Under the pieces are notes generated by a model that saw nothing but the letters and a program-made list of their open reading frames with translations, had not been told where the DNA came from and did not search any database. From Acrasis kona (lineage: Eukaryota; Heterolobosea; Eutetramitea; Acrasida; Acrasidae), in contig JAOPGA020000631.1 of assembly GCA_026419775.2 (NCBI GenBank), positions 1 through 30,955 of the forward strand: a stretch of DNA of 30,955 bases, given 5' to 3'. Every line of letters begins with the position of its first letter. The stretch's first letter is position 1. Both the position numbers and the translations under genes were made by a program. Positions 9,089-19,929 of this stretch are shown here, piece after piece.

Positions 9089-9092
9089 TAAA
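9087..9092 (+). terminator. AATAAA overlapping the recombinase stop codon
   Basis: The TAA stop is embedded in TAATAAA, so the poly(A) signal starts inside the stop codon. The same arrangement is seen at 19829-19835. It implies that the hairpin array further right lies outside the main recombinase mRNA. Confidence 0.45.
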
Positions 9093-9142
9093 TTTGGTGG
9101 TTTTATTTCTTCTCTGTTGATTCATTATTCCTCGAATAATGT

Positions 9143-9523
9143 GTAGCTTTATAGCTACTAGATTGGATTTAAGTAATCCCAGAGTTATTACATACATTAC
9201 CATAACTGGAACCGTTATGTAACTGGTTTTGATCCATGAATGATGGGGTAATTCCAGAGTTATAACACAAGTGGTTGGTGTTGTGTTACTGGTTCTCGCT
9301 ATTTTATAGCCTAGTTACATAATTTGATTCATTCCAGAGTTATTACAAACTACCTGCACGGGCTTGTTTGTAACTGGTTCTGATCACAATGTCTAATTGT
9401 GGTAATTCCAGAGTTATTACATACAATACCATAACTGGGACTGTTATGTAACTGGTTTTGATCCATAAATGATGGGGTAATTCCAGAGCAATTATATTTA
9501 ATACTGTTAGGTTATATAACTGG
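9143..9523 (+). repeat. Tandem array of five bulged palindromes alternating with small hairpins
   Basis: Five units start at 9179, 9254, 9334, 9408 and 9483 (spacing 75, 80, 74, 75). Each runs from CCAG to CTGG. Inside come a constant unpaired 5-nt insert, AGTTA (AGCAA in the last), and an inner stem: TTACATA/TATGTAA, TAACACAA/TTGTGTTA, TTACAAAC/GTTTGTAA, TTACATA/TATGTAA and TTATAT/ATATAA. Inner stems differ between units but stay paired. The spacers carry their own hairpins: GTAGCT/AGCTAC (9143-9158), CCAT/ATGG, GCTAT/ATAGC, CACAAT/ATTGTG and CCAT/ATGG, usually framed by TTYTGAT and GGTAATT. The array sits about 90 bp after the recombinase stop. Maintained pairing with changed bases suggests a selected fold in single-stranded DNA or RNA. 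Confidence 0.8.
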
Positions 9524-9679
9524 TTCTCATAGATATTCTACCATATGTGTAAGTGTGCGAACTGCTGGTAGTTTTATCGAAGGTATTGTTAACAGTTTAA
9601 TCTGTTTTTCAGCTGACTGAGAATTAGCTATGTTGACGTGTTATGTCTCTGCTATTCTCGGGTCAAGTTTCTTGGGCAG

Positions 9680-9706
9680 TGCTAGCAATCACAGTTGATG
9701 CTAGCA
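9680..9706. repeat. Duplicated palindrome TGCTAGCA
   Basis: The self-complementary 8-mer TGCTAGCA occurs at 9680-9687 and again at 9699-9706, 11 bp apart. The two copies can pair with themselves or with each other. It may be a protein site or chance; it lies downstream of a minus-strand coding exon. Confidence 0.35.
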
Positions 9707-9755
9707 TTCTCGGTAGGTGCATTTTGTAAATTGCGAATTAAATTAGTAGATAAGG

Positions 9756-9935
9756 TTACGCCAGTTTACCAACTTCCGCACCACTTTCAAGACCATACAT
9801 AGATCCTTTTGTTCCCAGAACAACTCCAATCACCCCTAACAAACTCACCCAGGCCTAGAAGTAAGAAATCCAGACATGAGGACACATTTACTTCTCCAAC
9901 CATTCCGCCCGCTCCCTCCTGATGAACCTCAACGC
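9756..9935 (-). CDS. Probable 3' exons of a small membrane-protein gene
   Basis: A terminal exon (9854 to 9756) encodes AWVSLLGVIGVVLGTKG followed by 15 more residues and a stop, with one hydrophobic helix. It is preceded by a 37-nt intron-like segment (9855-9891, GTAAAT...CTTCTAG), the usual intron size here. The exon before it (about 9892-9935) reads in frame as GVEVHQEGAGGMVGE. A stop lies just upstream of that, so another intron or a break is needed there, and I could not find the start. Family unknown. Treat it as a lead rather than a finished gene model. Confidence 0.3.
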
Positions 9936-10078
9936 CATCTTATAACAACACCACACCTTGACTTGCACATTGTTTGCCCTCACGGGAGTAGTGCCTAGTC
10001 CATGTAAATCTCAATTTAAATAAATATTACGTTTATTATCTTTATTTTCCTTAATTCAAATATCTTTTCATTGGAGCC

Positions 10079-10961
10079 CTAACCATCATCAGGAAACAGA
10101 CCTGTCTCCACACTCTGACCAAAAGCTGTGATCTGCGTAAAGAAGACCGTTTCATTTGAATCCTCCTCGATATAACATTCCTACGCTGTCTCCACCTGTT
10201 TTGTGGCTAGCTGGCAATCAGTCGTAATAGTCTCTTAGGGCGGGCCTCTTCCTGAAATCTCTCTTATTCCTTGCCCTCTCATAATACCTCATGCAGCCTG
10301 TACAATCACAGCTTTCAGTTATAAATTTAGTGTCATATCTGTCTGAGTCGAACTGTGATTTTTAACCGTGCCTTCAAAAAGTCATCAATGTTATTTGAAA
10401 CTTTTTTTGTTCGGACTGTGTGTAGTCTGCTATAAATTATTTTACATGTAATTGTCACCTATAAATGTCAGTTGCCAAGTCAACATGAATGGGTGACACG
10501 TTTGAATCATTTCCTGCCACATTAGAGTGGTGATTTGCAACTAATTTAACTTCTGTGCTCTTGTTCTTATTTTCATCTGTAAACTAGACAAGTTTTATAA
10601 AACTACAATCGGAATTAAATTACATCCTTCCGTAAAGTATTTGATGCATCTCCTTCGGTTTTTACTTCGAATCCGAACGTTTCTTTTAGGTTGGTGCGTC
10701 ACTTGATTGTGAATTTTGATTAATTCTCTCATCGAATAGAACTCTAATCATTTTTTGATAATGTCCATTTGTGCATGCAGGCATACAGCCGATCCTGAGT
10801 TTAATAGTTCCTGTAAGACTGATCTGATTCAATGTTCATGGTTTGTGTTATGCCCTTAGTTAACGACTTTATGGGGCATTGGAAACTCTTTATTTTGATT
10901 CCCCTTCTCCATTAAACTCAAACTGGTGTTGATGTTGCTGATGTCGTAACCGACATTCTCG
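10079..10961 (-). CDS. Unrecognised multi-exon gene with seven or more tiny introns (5' end and final join unresolved)
   Basis: No single long frame exists, but removing 28-41-nt GT-AG segments joins coding-like exons. Probable introns are 10824-10864 (41 nt), 10665-10702 (38), 10584-10623 (40), 10427-10458 (32) and 10339-10366 (28). The first exon seen begins at 10961 after a TTTCAG acceptor. Peptide landmarks in order: SENVGYDISNINTSLS, RIGCMPACTNGHYQKM, GDASNTLRKD, NHHSNVAGNDSN, NNIDDFLKARYDTKF, ESCDCTGC (possible metal site), then FFTQITAFGQSVETGLFPDD before TAG at 10079-10081. Between about 10300 and 10170 no splice pattern keeps one frame, so the gene may be damaged or use an intron I missed. 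I do not recognise the family. Its 5' part runs toward the promoter of the RCC1 gene, head to head. Confidence 0.45.
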
Positions 10962-11116
10962 CTGAAATTAAAAAAGGGTTCAATCACTGATTGATACACG
11001 AATCATCCTGTCGGCATCAGCGCATAGCGCCAAAACGAGATTTAATCCTCCGGAGATTTAGTTGGTTCAAATTAGTCCAATCATTTGCCTGGATATCTAT
11101 CAAGAAATTAACACCA

Positions 11117-14100
11117 ATGAGAAGTTGTGCTCTGCTCTTCGCGGGGTTGCTGTTTTTCTCACACTTAGTAATCTTCTCATCAGCTGAGATCAACATTTAC
11201 GCTTATGGATGTATGTGAAACCTTACTAATTTCTTCTAAGCTTTGTAGCGAACGGCTATGGACAGCTTGGTAATCCATCATACACGGACACTTCAAATGG
11301 CGCTCCTTTACCACTTGATCCCTCTAGCATTATGAATGTATCAAGTGTAGTAAGAGTATCTATGAACTCCTATGGAATGTTTATACTCGCACTCACTTCT
11401 GACAACAAACTCTACGCATGGGGAGATAACTCTGTAGGACAATCTGGAGTTAATAACACAGCAAGTCAAAAGATGCCAATTCAAGTAATTCAGACTGGTG
11501 CCTTGGCAGGCAAAGTAATTTCTGTAATTGGAGCAGGAAGAGAACACGCCGCAGTACTATCGAATGATGGTAATGTTTTTACTTGGGGAAAAAATGACGA
11601 TGGTCAATTAGCCACCGGAACCCAAATCGCCTCCTATTTACCCATTGCAGCCGACATGTCTGCAATAGGAGGAGTAACTATTGGTGATATTCACGTTGGA
11701 GCCTACTCCATCTTTGCTATTAGTAGCGACAGGTCCCAAGTCTTCGCTGCAGGTCGTAACTTGGCAGGGCAGCTTGGAGTCGGCAACAAATTGAACCAAT
11801 TGGGATTTGCCCCGATGCGATTTGTCGGAGCATTAGCCGGCAAGAAAATCAAAGAAATTTCCGCATCCAGTTCATTCATACTAATCCTTACCCAAGACAA
11901 CCAAGTATTAGGATATGGAGGTGAGCGGACAATTAATAATTTCATTAACACATTTAGACAATGGACAAGGACAACTTGGAGCGAGCACCGGTCAAACTTC
12001 ATTTGATGATACACCAGCTCAACTCAACACTACTGGAGCAATTAACGGAAAGACAATCGTTCAAGTCAAGGCCGGGTTATCACATTCAATAGTTTTGACA
12101 AGCGATGGACTCGTTTATACATTCGGAGGCAACTCTTATAAACAACTCGGAGTGACTTTTTCAGACTCAACATCGACCCCGACATTAGTTGACTTGACCA
12201 AAACATCTTGTGCAAAGGTTGCCAAGATTGGTGGTGGAGGATATCATACCGCCGTCTTGATGACCGATGGATCTGTTGTGGCATGGGGTTTGAATGAACA
12301 GGGTAGATGTGGTTACTCAAGTAGCGTTTTGATGACCGAACCTATTCAATCAAACATGACTGTGGGTGGAACATTAACGGCTGCGACTCAACTCGAAGTT
12401 GGTTTCTTCAACACTATTTACTTAGGAGGTGTAAGAACTAGTCCAGTACCTTCTTGCAGCACATCCACACCCACTTCTACACAAACATCTACTCCAACAT
12501 CAACATCGACACCTACAACCACTTCCACACCTACACCAACACCTACCCCTACACCATCCTTCACAATTACCCCAACACCCACATCAACTCCTACACCTAC
12601 ACCAACCTCCACAACTTCAACCCCCACAGTAACAATCACACCAACATCTACACCTACTCCTACACCAACCCCTACACCAACTCCAACGTCTACACCTACC
12701 CCTACACCAACTCCCACAATTACCCCTACACCAACTCCCACAATTACCCCAACTACCACATCAACTCCTACACCTACACCAACCTCTACAACTTCAACCC
12801 CCACAGTAACAACCACACCAACGACTACATCCACACCTACTCCAACACCTACCGTACTTCCTCCTACTTTTGGCGATACTCTATATGCATGGGGAGAGTT
12901 ATCTGAGGCAGGTAATTCCTTCTTCACATCTAATCCACCATACGCAATGCCCATAAACTCTCAAGGAGCGCTTGCTGGACAAACAATCAAAGAGTCTAAA
13001 TCCGACTCTTATGGTGCATTCTCTTTGTTACTCACCACATCAGGCAAGATCTTTTCGTGGGGAAGCAACAAATATAAGCAACTTGGTATTGGAAACACAG
13101 ATGACCAAAGAGATCCTTTACAAATCACAGGTGGTGATTTAGGAAGCAACGTTGTATCGAAATTTGCAGTTGGTGTACTTCACTCTGTTGTATTGACTAC
13201 AGACGGTAAGCTTCTGACATGGGGATACAATGACAAAGGACAACTTGTAAATGGTTTAGTGTCACCTGATAAATATTCAGGCACAACTGACACTGCAGGA
13301 AGAACAGTACCAACACTAGCAAATGTTGCAGCACTAAGTGGTGAGACCATAACTGATATCTATGCCGGAGGATACTGCACATTTGTACTTACTGCGAGCA
13401 ACAAACTATATGGAGCAGGAGCGAACGACAAAGGACAACTGGGTTTAGGAAGTACATCAACAAATGAACCATTATTCAAACAAGTACCAATGACAGGTGC
13501 ACTAGCATCACAAACAATCACAAAGATAGCAGCAGGAGCAGGTGGCCACACCTTGATCTTGACTGCAAGTGGAGATGTTATTGTTACTGGTGACAACAGC
13601 AGTGGACAATTAGGTTTACCTTTATCCACTACTTCTATTAGCACACCAATCAAAGTATCAGCACAGTTCACAGGCAAAACATTTGCTCAAGTAAGCACAG
13701 GTCTTTCGCATACAATGATTCTATCAACTGATGGATCAATATACACCGCAGGATACAATGCATACGGTCAACTAGGTTACAACATGCCAGGAGTATACAG
13801 TAATCCAAACTTGACAGCTGTAACATCATCATTATGGTCAGGAAAGACTGTAAGCAAGATTGCAGCAGCAGGATATCATTCATTAGTATTATTTACAGAT
13901 GGCACAGTGTCAACATGGGGACTGAACGATCAAAAGAACAGACTTGGAGTAACACCAGTAATATCGTCATCAACACCGCTAATGATGAACATGACCGTAC
14001 CAGGAGGAAATCTGTTCGCAACAAACATCTACGGAAGTTTCTTCGATTCATTTGTATATTCTAGATTCGTATCAGATAATACCACAAGAACTACACCGAC

Positions 14101-17100
14101 GCCTACCCAAACCTCTACCCCAACACCAACCTTCACACCAACACAAACATTCACACTTACACAAACTACTACACCAACAGTTTCTTCTACTCCCACAAAT
14201 ACACCCACACCTACTCCTACTGTAGGAGCACCTACATTCGGTGAAACTCTTTATGCATGGGGAGAGTTATCTGAGGGAGGTAACTCTTATTTCACATCTA
14301 ATGCGCCTTATGCAATGCCTATTAATTCTATGGGTTCACTTGCAGGGCAAACAATCAAAGAGTCAAAGACGGACTCCTACGGTGCGTTTTCACTTCTACT
14401 CACCAATTCTGGTAAACTATTCTCATGGGGAAGCAACAGATATAAACAACTTGGTATTGGAAACACAGATGACCAAAGAGATCCAATGCAAATCACAGGT
14501 GGTGACCTTGGAAGTAAAGTAGTATCAAAGTTTGCTGTAGGAACACTACATTCAGTGGTATTAACTACAGATGGACAATTACTAACATGGGGATACAATG
14601 ACAAAGGACAACTTGTAAATGGTTTAGTGTCACCTGATAAATATTCAGGCACAACTGACACTGCAGGAAGAACAGTACCAACACTAGCTAATGTTGCAGC
14701 ACTAAGTGGCGAAACAATTGTTGAAGTATTTGCAGGAGGATACTGCACATTTGTGCTGACCGCGAGCAACAAACTATACGGAGCAGGAGCTAACGACAAA
14801 GGACAACTTGGTCTCGGAAGTACATCAACAAATGAACCATTATTCAAACAAGTACCAATGACAGGTGCACTAGCATCACAAACAATCACAAAGATAGCAG
14901 CAGGAGCAGGTGGCCACACCTTGATCTTGACTGCAAGTGGAGATGTTATTGTTACTGGTGACAATAGCAGTGGACAATTAGGTTTACCTTTATCCACTAC
15001 TTCTATTAGCACACCAATCAAAGTATCAGCACAGTTCACAGGCAAAACATTTACTCAAATAAGCACAGGTCTTTCGCATACGATGATCTTGTCATCGGAT
15101 GGGTCCATTTACTCTGCGGGTTATAATGCATATGGACAGTTGGGTTACAATATGCCAGGAGTATACAGTAATCCAAACTTGACAGCTATAACATCATCAT
15201 TATGGTCAGGAAAGACTGTAAGCAAGATTGCAGCAGCAGGATATCACTCGCTAGCACTATTTACAGATGGCACAGTGTCAACATGGGGACTGAACGATCA
15301 AAAGAATAGACTTGGAGTAACACCAGTAATATCATCATCAACACCGCTAATGATGAACATGACCGTACCAGGAGGAAATCTCTTCGCAACAAACATTTAT
15401 GGAAGTTTCTTTGATTCTTTTGTTTATGCCAAATTCGTACCTGCATACAATACTTCAACCCCAACACCGACCTTTACACCAACCTCCACACCAACACAAA
15501 CATTCACACTTACACAAACTACTACACCAACAGTTTCTTCTACTCCCACAAATACACCCACACCTACTCCTACTGTAGGAGCACCTATATTCGGTGAAAC
15601 CTTATACGCATGGGGTGAGTTATCTGAGGGAGGTAACTCTTACTTTACATCTAATGCACCTTATGCAATGCCCATAAACTCTCAAGGGGCACTTGCTGGA
15701 CAAACAATTAAGGAATCCAAGTCTGACTCGTATGGTGCATTCACCCTATTACTCACAACATCGGGTAAACTCTTCTCATGGGGTAGCAACAGATATAAAC
15801 AACTTGGTATTGGAAACACAGATGACCAAAGAGATCCAATGCAAATCACAGGTGGTGACCTTGGAAGTAAAGTAGTATCAAAGTTCGCAGTGGGTACAAT
15901 TCACTCTGTTGTATTGACTAGTGATGGACAATTGTTGACATGGGGTTATAATGATTATGGCCAATTAGTAAACGGACTCGTATCACCCGATAAGTACAGT
16001 GGGAGCTTGAGTGATACTGCTGGTAGAACAGTTCCAACCCTAGCTAATGTTGCAGCACTTGGAGGTGAGACCATAACCGAGGTCTTCGCAGGAGGATATT
16101 GTACATTTGTACTTACTGCGAGTAACAAACTATATGGAGCAGGAGCGAACGACAAAGGACAACTGGGTTTAGGAAGCACATCAACAAATGAACCATTATT
16201 TAAACAAGTGCCAATGACAGGTGCTTTGCAATCTCAAACCATATCAAAGATAGCAGCAGGAGCAGGTGGCCACACCTTGATCTTGACTGCGAGTGGAGAT
16301 GTTATTGTAACAGGAAACAACAATGGTGGACAACTGGGATTACCGTTATCGACCTCTTTCGTCAGCACACCAGTCAAAGTATCAGCACAGTTCACAGGCA
16401 AAACATTTGTACAAGTGAGTGCAGGTCTTTCTCATATGATGATCTTGTCATCGGATGGGTCCATTTACTCTGCGGGTTATAATGCATACGGTCAACTAGG
16501 TTACAACATGCCAGGAGTATACAGTAATCCAAACTTGACAGCTGTAACATCATCATTATGGTCAGGAAAGACTGTAAGCAAGATTGCAGCAGCAGGATAT
16601 CACTCGCTAGCACTATTTACAGATGGCACAGTGTCAACATGGGGACTGAACGATCAAAAGAATAGACTTGGAGTAACACCAGCAATATCATCATCAACAC
16701 CGCTAATGATGAACATGACCGTACCAGGAGGAAATCTCTTCGCAACAAACATTTATGGAAGTTTCTTCAGTTCATTCTTATATGCCAAGTTAGTAGCCGC
16801 ACCAACTACAACACCAGCACCAGGTACTCCCGTCGCAGTCCTCGTCGCTACTTCAACTAAAGTCAGTGCATGTGTTGGATTATATCTAGATGGTTCCAAA
16901 TCATTAAACGCCGATGTATACAAATGGACAGTCACCACAACTAATCCATCGCTCTCTTCACTCGCCGTCCAAATCAACGCCTATCTCTCTACACTATCTA
17001 CATCCACAAAAACAATTTCTATTTCATCCTCTTCATTCGATAATCCAAACTATGTCGATGCCACTTTCGTCGTCTCTCTACAAGTGTCTAAAACAGGAGG

Positions 17101-19831
17101 TGCGCTCTCCGAAGCTTCTTCCACAACCATCAGCATCATTAAGGAACCCATCAAGGTCGATATCGCTGCAGAGCAATTCTGGTTCGCTGCAGATACAATC
17201 AACGTAGCTTCCAATATCGTATCCAATTGTAAATTCACATCGGATCAAATCCAATGGAGTCAATCGTCAGGTACACCCAAATCAATGTTCACGCCACCCG
17301 TCAAAGCTGTCAACTTGGTCATTCCACCAAAAACTTTCGCACCTGGTAGTACCACTGGTTTATCAATGAATGTAGTCACATCTAGTGGATTCACTTATGG
17401 ACCTTATGCATTCACTCTCAAAATAAAAACCAGACCGTTCAGCTTGAGCATTGCTCAAGGAGCTGCATTCACTGCTATAGTCACCAAGGATTTGACATTG
17501 AATGCTTTGTTCAGTGATCCAGATGGCACTAATTCTGATGTAGTTATTACATGGACATGTGTAAACAGCGACTCCAGCGTATGCAACTATGCATTCGCGA
17601 CAAATTCACTATCGCAAACCATACCAAGTGCTTCCCTCAAAATCTCTACCGTTACATTCACGGTAAGCGCAGTCAATAGCATTGGAAGTGCCACTGCAAG
17701 TATAGTCGTGTCTATTAAAGGAGGATCCGCTCCTACTTCAACCTTGGATGTCAAACCATCAAAAACAGTAGCGTTGACTTCGTCATTGAGTATCACTGCC
17801 GTACCCAAAGATTCCAGTTACAATCCAGCAAATGCCAAATATAGTTGGACCGTAAAATCAAAGGGCGACACAAAGACATTACCGGCGAGCGTAGTCACGG
17901 ACAGAGCAACTTTGAACATTCCACCAAACACATTTACTGATAAGGGCAGTTATCAATTCTCCATCACAGTCATCTCTCCAACATCATCCGACAGCGGAGA
18001 ATCATCAGTAGAGATTAACTATGTTGGAAATAACATCAAATCGGGTCTATTGGATATCTCTGCTCCACAAACGAGCGCTTTATCTACCGTCACATTAACT
18101 GCTTCAAATTTCACTGACACTGATGGAACCAACGATGACACGCTTCGTTTATTCTATACATTTACTTACAAGGATCTAGATAAGCCAACAATCAATAATA
18201 TCATTCTAGAAGGCTCTTTGACCAAATCTACATCATTCCAATTACCTATCGTCAACAGAGCAGATGGAAGAATCGATATATCGGTTACTGCATCGAATAG
18301 TAACGGATATACCTCGGTCGTGACTTCGCCCTTCTATGTTACTGCACCAGTGATCCCTGGATTGAACGGATCGTTAGCAAACGCTACTGATTCTACATCA
18401 GTGACTTCTTACTTTAGCGATCGCTTAGATAGTCTACCTACAACTACTCCACCGTCTTTGGCTGATCTTATGTTGATTACATCCGCTTCAAACGCTTTAT
18501 CACAAGTCAAGAACAATGCTGATCAATTAGCTGGTGTTCAGCCCGCGCTTACAACCAGCGCGCCAACCAAATTTAGCTGCAAGAATGATTGCTTCTCGTT
18601 TGCTAACAAGGGTGTTTGTTTGAATGGAATTTGTAAATGTAACGCTGGATTTGCAGGAACTGACTGTAGTTATGACCAAGCTGCTCTAGCGGCTCAACAA
18701 ACATTTATATCCAAAGCACTTAATGTGTTAGGAAATGCATTCGGTACTCTAGCGGCGAGCGGTGCGTTGACTCCACAGGAAACAATCGCGCTCAACCAAA
18801 AGATTACTGGCGTGTTGTCGGTAATGGATACCGTGACCAGTAACTCCGATGTGGTCACTTTACAATCCAAATCAAATGCTCTGGATAAATTATCAACCAT
18901 GTTGACTCAAACAACTGGTTCGTTGACCGTCGGTACTTCAGGTGCAGTACTCAACATCATCAACAACTTGATTGATGGATTCAAGATTTCGTTATTCGCT
19001 CGTTCCATAAAGGCTGATTCGGTCATAGAGAAGGCTTATAGGGCATCATGTCAAGTCGTAGATAGCGTCGCATCAAGTATGAACGCTGGTGATGCGCCGG
19101 TGACTATGGGCACTTCCATCAAGTTATTGGTAGCAAAGGATTATCCCTTCAACATTCAAACCAAAGCAAGATTGGGAGCTTTGAACGAAACAGATTCGGT
19201 AACTATTCCAGTAAACGCTGGTGGACGTGGCGATGGAGTGACCGCATTGGAATACAAGGCCATGTCACTTCCAGTACAATTATATCCATCTAAAAAGAAT
19301 GTTGTTTCTAATTTAATGTCTATACATTTAGGAGAAAGTTGTAATGCAACATTTGCATTGAAGTACTTGACGAGTGATCTGGAATTTAGTATCACTGGTG
19401 CCTTTAATACCAGTTTGAATTACGAATGTCAATATTGGGATCCAAACGTGAATGAATTTAGTAACTTTGGATGTAAAACGTTAGGAGTCACCTCAAATAG
19501 TGTTTCTTGCTCGTGTAACCATACAACTGATTACGCGGCCGTTCAAGTGAATGAGACGAGATCGAGTGCGATAGATCCTCCATCGGCTGGAAGTATGGGA
19601 TTGAGAGGAGGTCAAATTGCCGGTATTGTGATTGGTGTGGTTGCCGGTGTCATGATTATCGGCTTGTTGATCATCTTGGTTGTTGTTGCTTTGAATTTCG
19701 TTGTTAGAAATAAGGGCAGTAACGTTGAAACACCAGAAGTTTATGGCAAAGTACCCTCTCCTAACTCACCTACCTCCTCTCCTCGATCACCAAGCACACC
19801 CTTGGAAAACATCGATATTGAAATGAACTAA
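11117..19831 (+). CDS. Giant single-pass surface protein: four RCC1 blocks, Thr/Pro linkers, REJ/PKD-like region, EGF, GPS motif
   Basis: Spliced CDS 11117-11210, 11249-11921, 11959-19831 (introns of 38 and 37 nt; both joins restore RCC1 motifs such as YG-x-NGYGQLG), giving 2,879 aa. A signal peptide (1-24) is followed by RCC1 block A, then blocks B (~560-963), C (~1013-1416) and D (~1466-1870), separated by Thr/Pro-rich linkers. RCC1 repeats fold as seven-bladed propellers. Residues ~1873-2386 look like REJ/PKD beta domains (LYLDGSKSL). One EGF module lies near 2462-2494 with six cysteines. A GPS motif lies near 2745-2786 (CQYWDP, then [11 protein letters not shown]), the autocleavage site of GAIN domains, here H-T-T rather than H-L-[ST]. 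One helix (~2807-2835) and a ~44-residue Pro/Ser tail follow. I infer a role as adhesion or recognition receptor at the cell surface. Confidence 0.85.
12464..12858 (+). repeat. Thr/Pro-coding minisatellite linker
   Basis: A degenerate repeat of ACA/ACT/CCA/CCT/ACC codons encoding about 130 residues of mostly T-P, T-P-T-S-T-P and T-T-S-T-P. Long internal duplications are visible, such as the segments near 12588-12640 and 12757-12812. A linker of this kind is probably extended and heavily O-glycosylated. Two shorter relatives separate the later RCC1 blocks (about 14090-14220 and 15445-15580). Such DNA changes length easily. Confidence 0.8.
12870..16790 (+). repeat. Three tandem copies of an RCC1 block (about 1.36 kb each)
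   Basis: Blocks begin near 12870, 14232 and 15590, each with its own Thr/Pro linker in front. Long stretches are nearly identical between copies, for example about 13216-13320 with 14590-14690, and about 13490-13680 with 14860-15050, while neighbouring stretches differ at many third codon positions. Copies B and C are closest in some segments, C and D in others, a mosaic that suggests recent duplication plus gene conversion. Confidence 0.75.
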
Positions 19832-19835
19832 TAAA
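19830..19835 (+). terminator. AATAAA inside the stop codon context of the RCC1 gene
   Basis: The stop TAA (19829-19831) is part of TAATAAA, giving a minimal 3' untranslated region. The next gene starts 98 bp further on. Confidence 0.5.
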
Positions 19836-19929
19836 CTTGTTTTTTGTAATTTAATGATGTTTTATGTTATTGATGGGTGACATGTTCAAAAATTATAACA
19901 TTCTCGTTGGAACCTTCTCTTTGTGGTGA

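Larger units (their letters stand above)
422..9523 (+). mobile_element. DIRS-type tyrosine-recombinase retrotransposon, interrupted by about 4.36 kb of foreign DNA
   Basis: The order gag, reverse transcriptase, RNase H, Dam-like methylase, tyrosine recombinase is that of the DIRS order of retrotransposons, which use a tyrosine recombinase instead of a DDE integrase. The left part runs to 4198 and the right part resumes at 8549. The hairpin array at 9143-9523 probably belongs to its right end. True ends, inverted termini and the internal complementary region were not identified, so the outer limits are provisional. The copy is defective: pol has a frame change near 3355, the recombinase is split, and its last part has another frame change near 8985. 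Confidence 0.75.

Noticed and set aside
9143-9523. Hammerhead ribozyme or CRISPR array
   Set aside because: CTGATCA in one spacer resembles part of a hammerhead core, but the GAAA strand and a cleavage site are missing and the other units lack it. The units are palindromic with diverged stems rather than identical repeats with unique spacers.
12418-12954. Long minus-strand frame made of Val-Gly repeats
   Set aside because: It is the antisense of the Thr/Pro-coding minisatellite; the repeat itself keeps the frame open.
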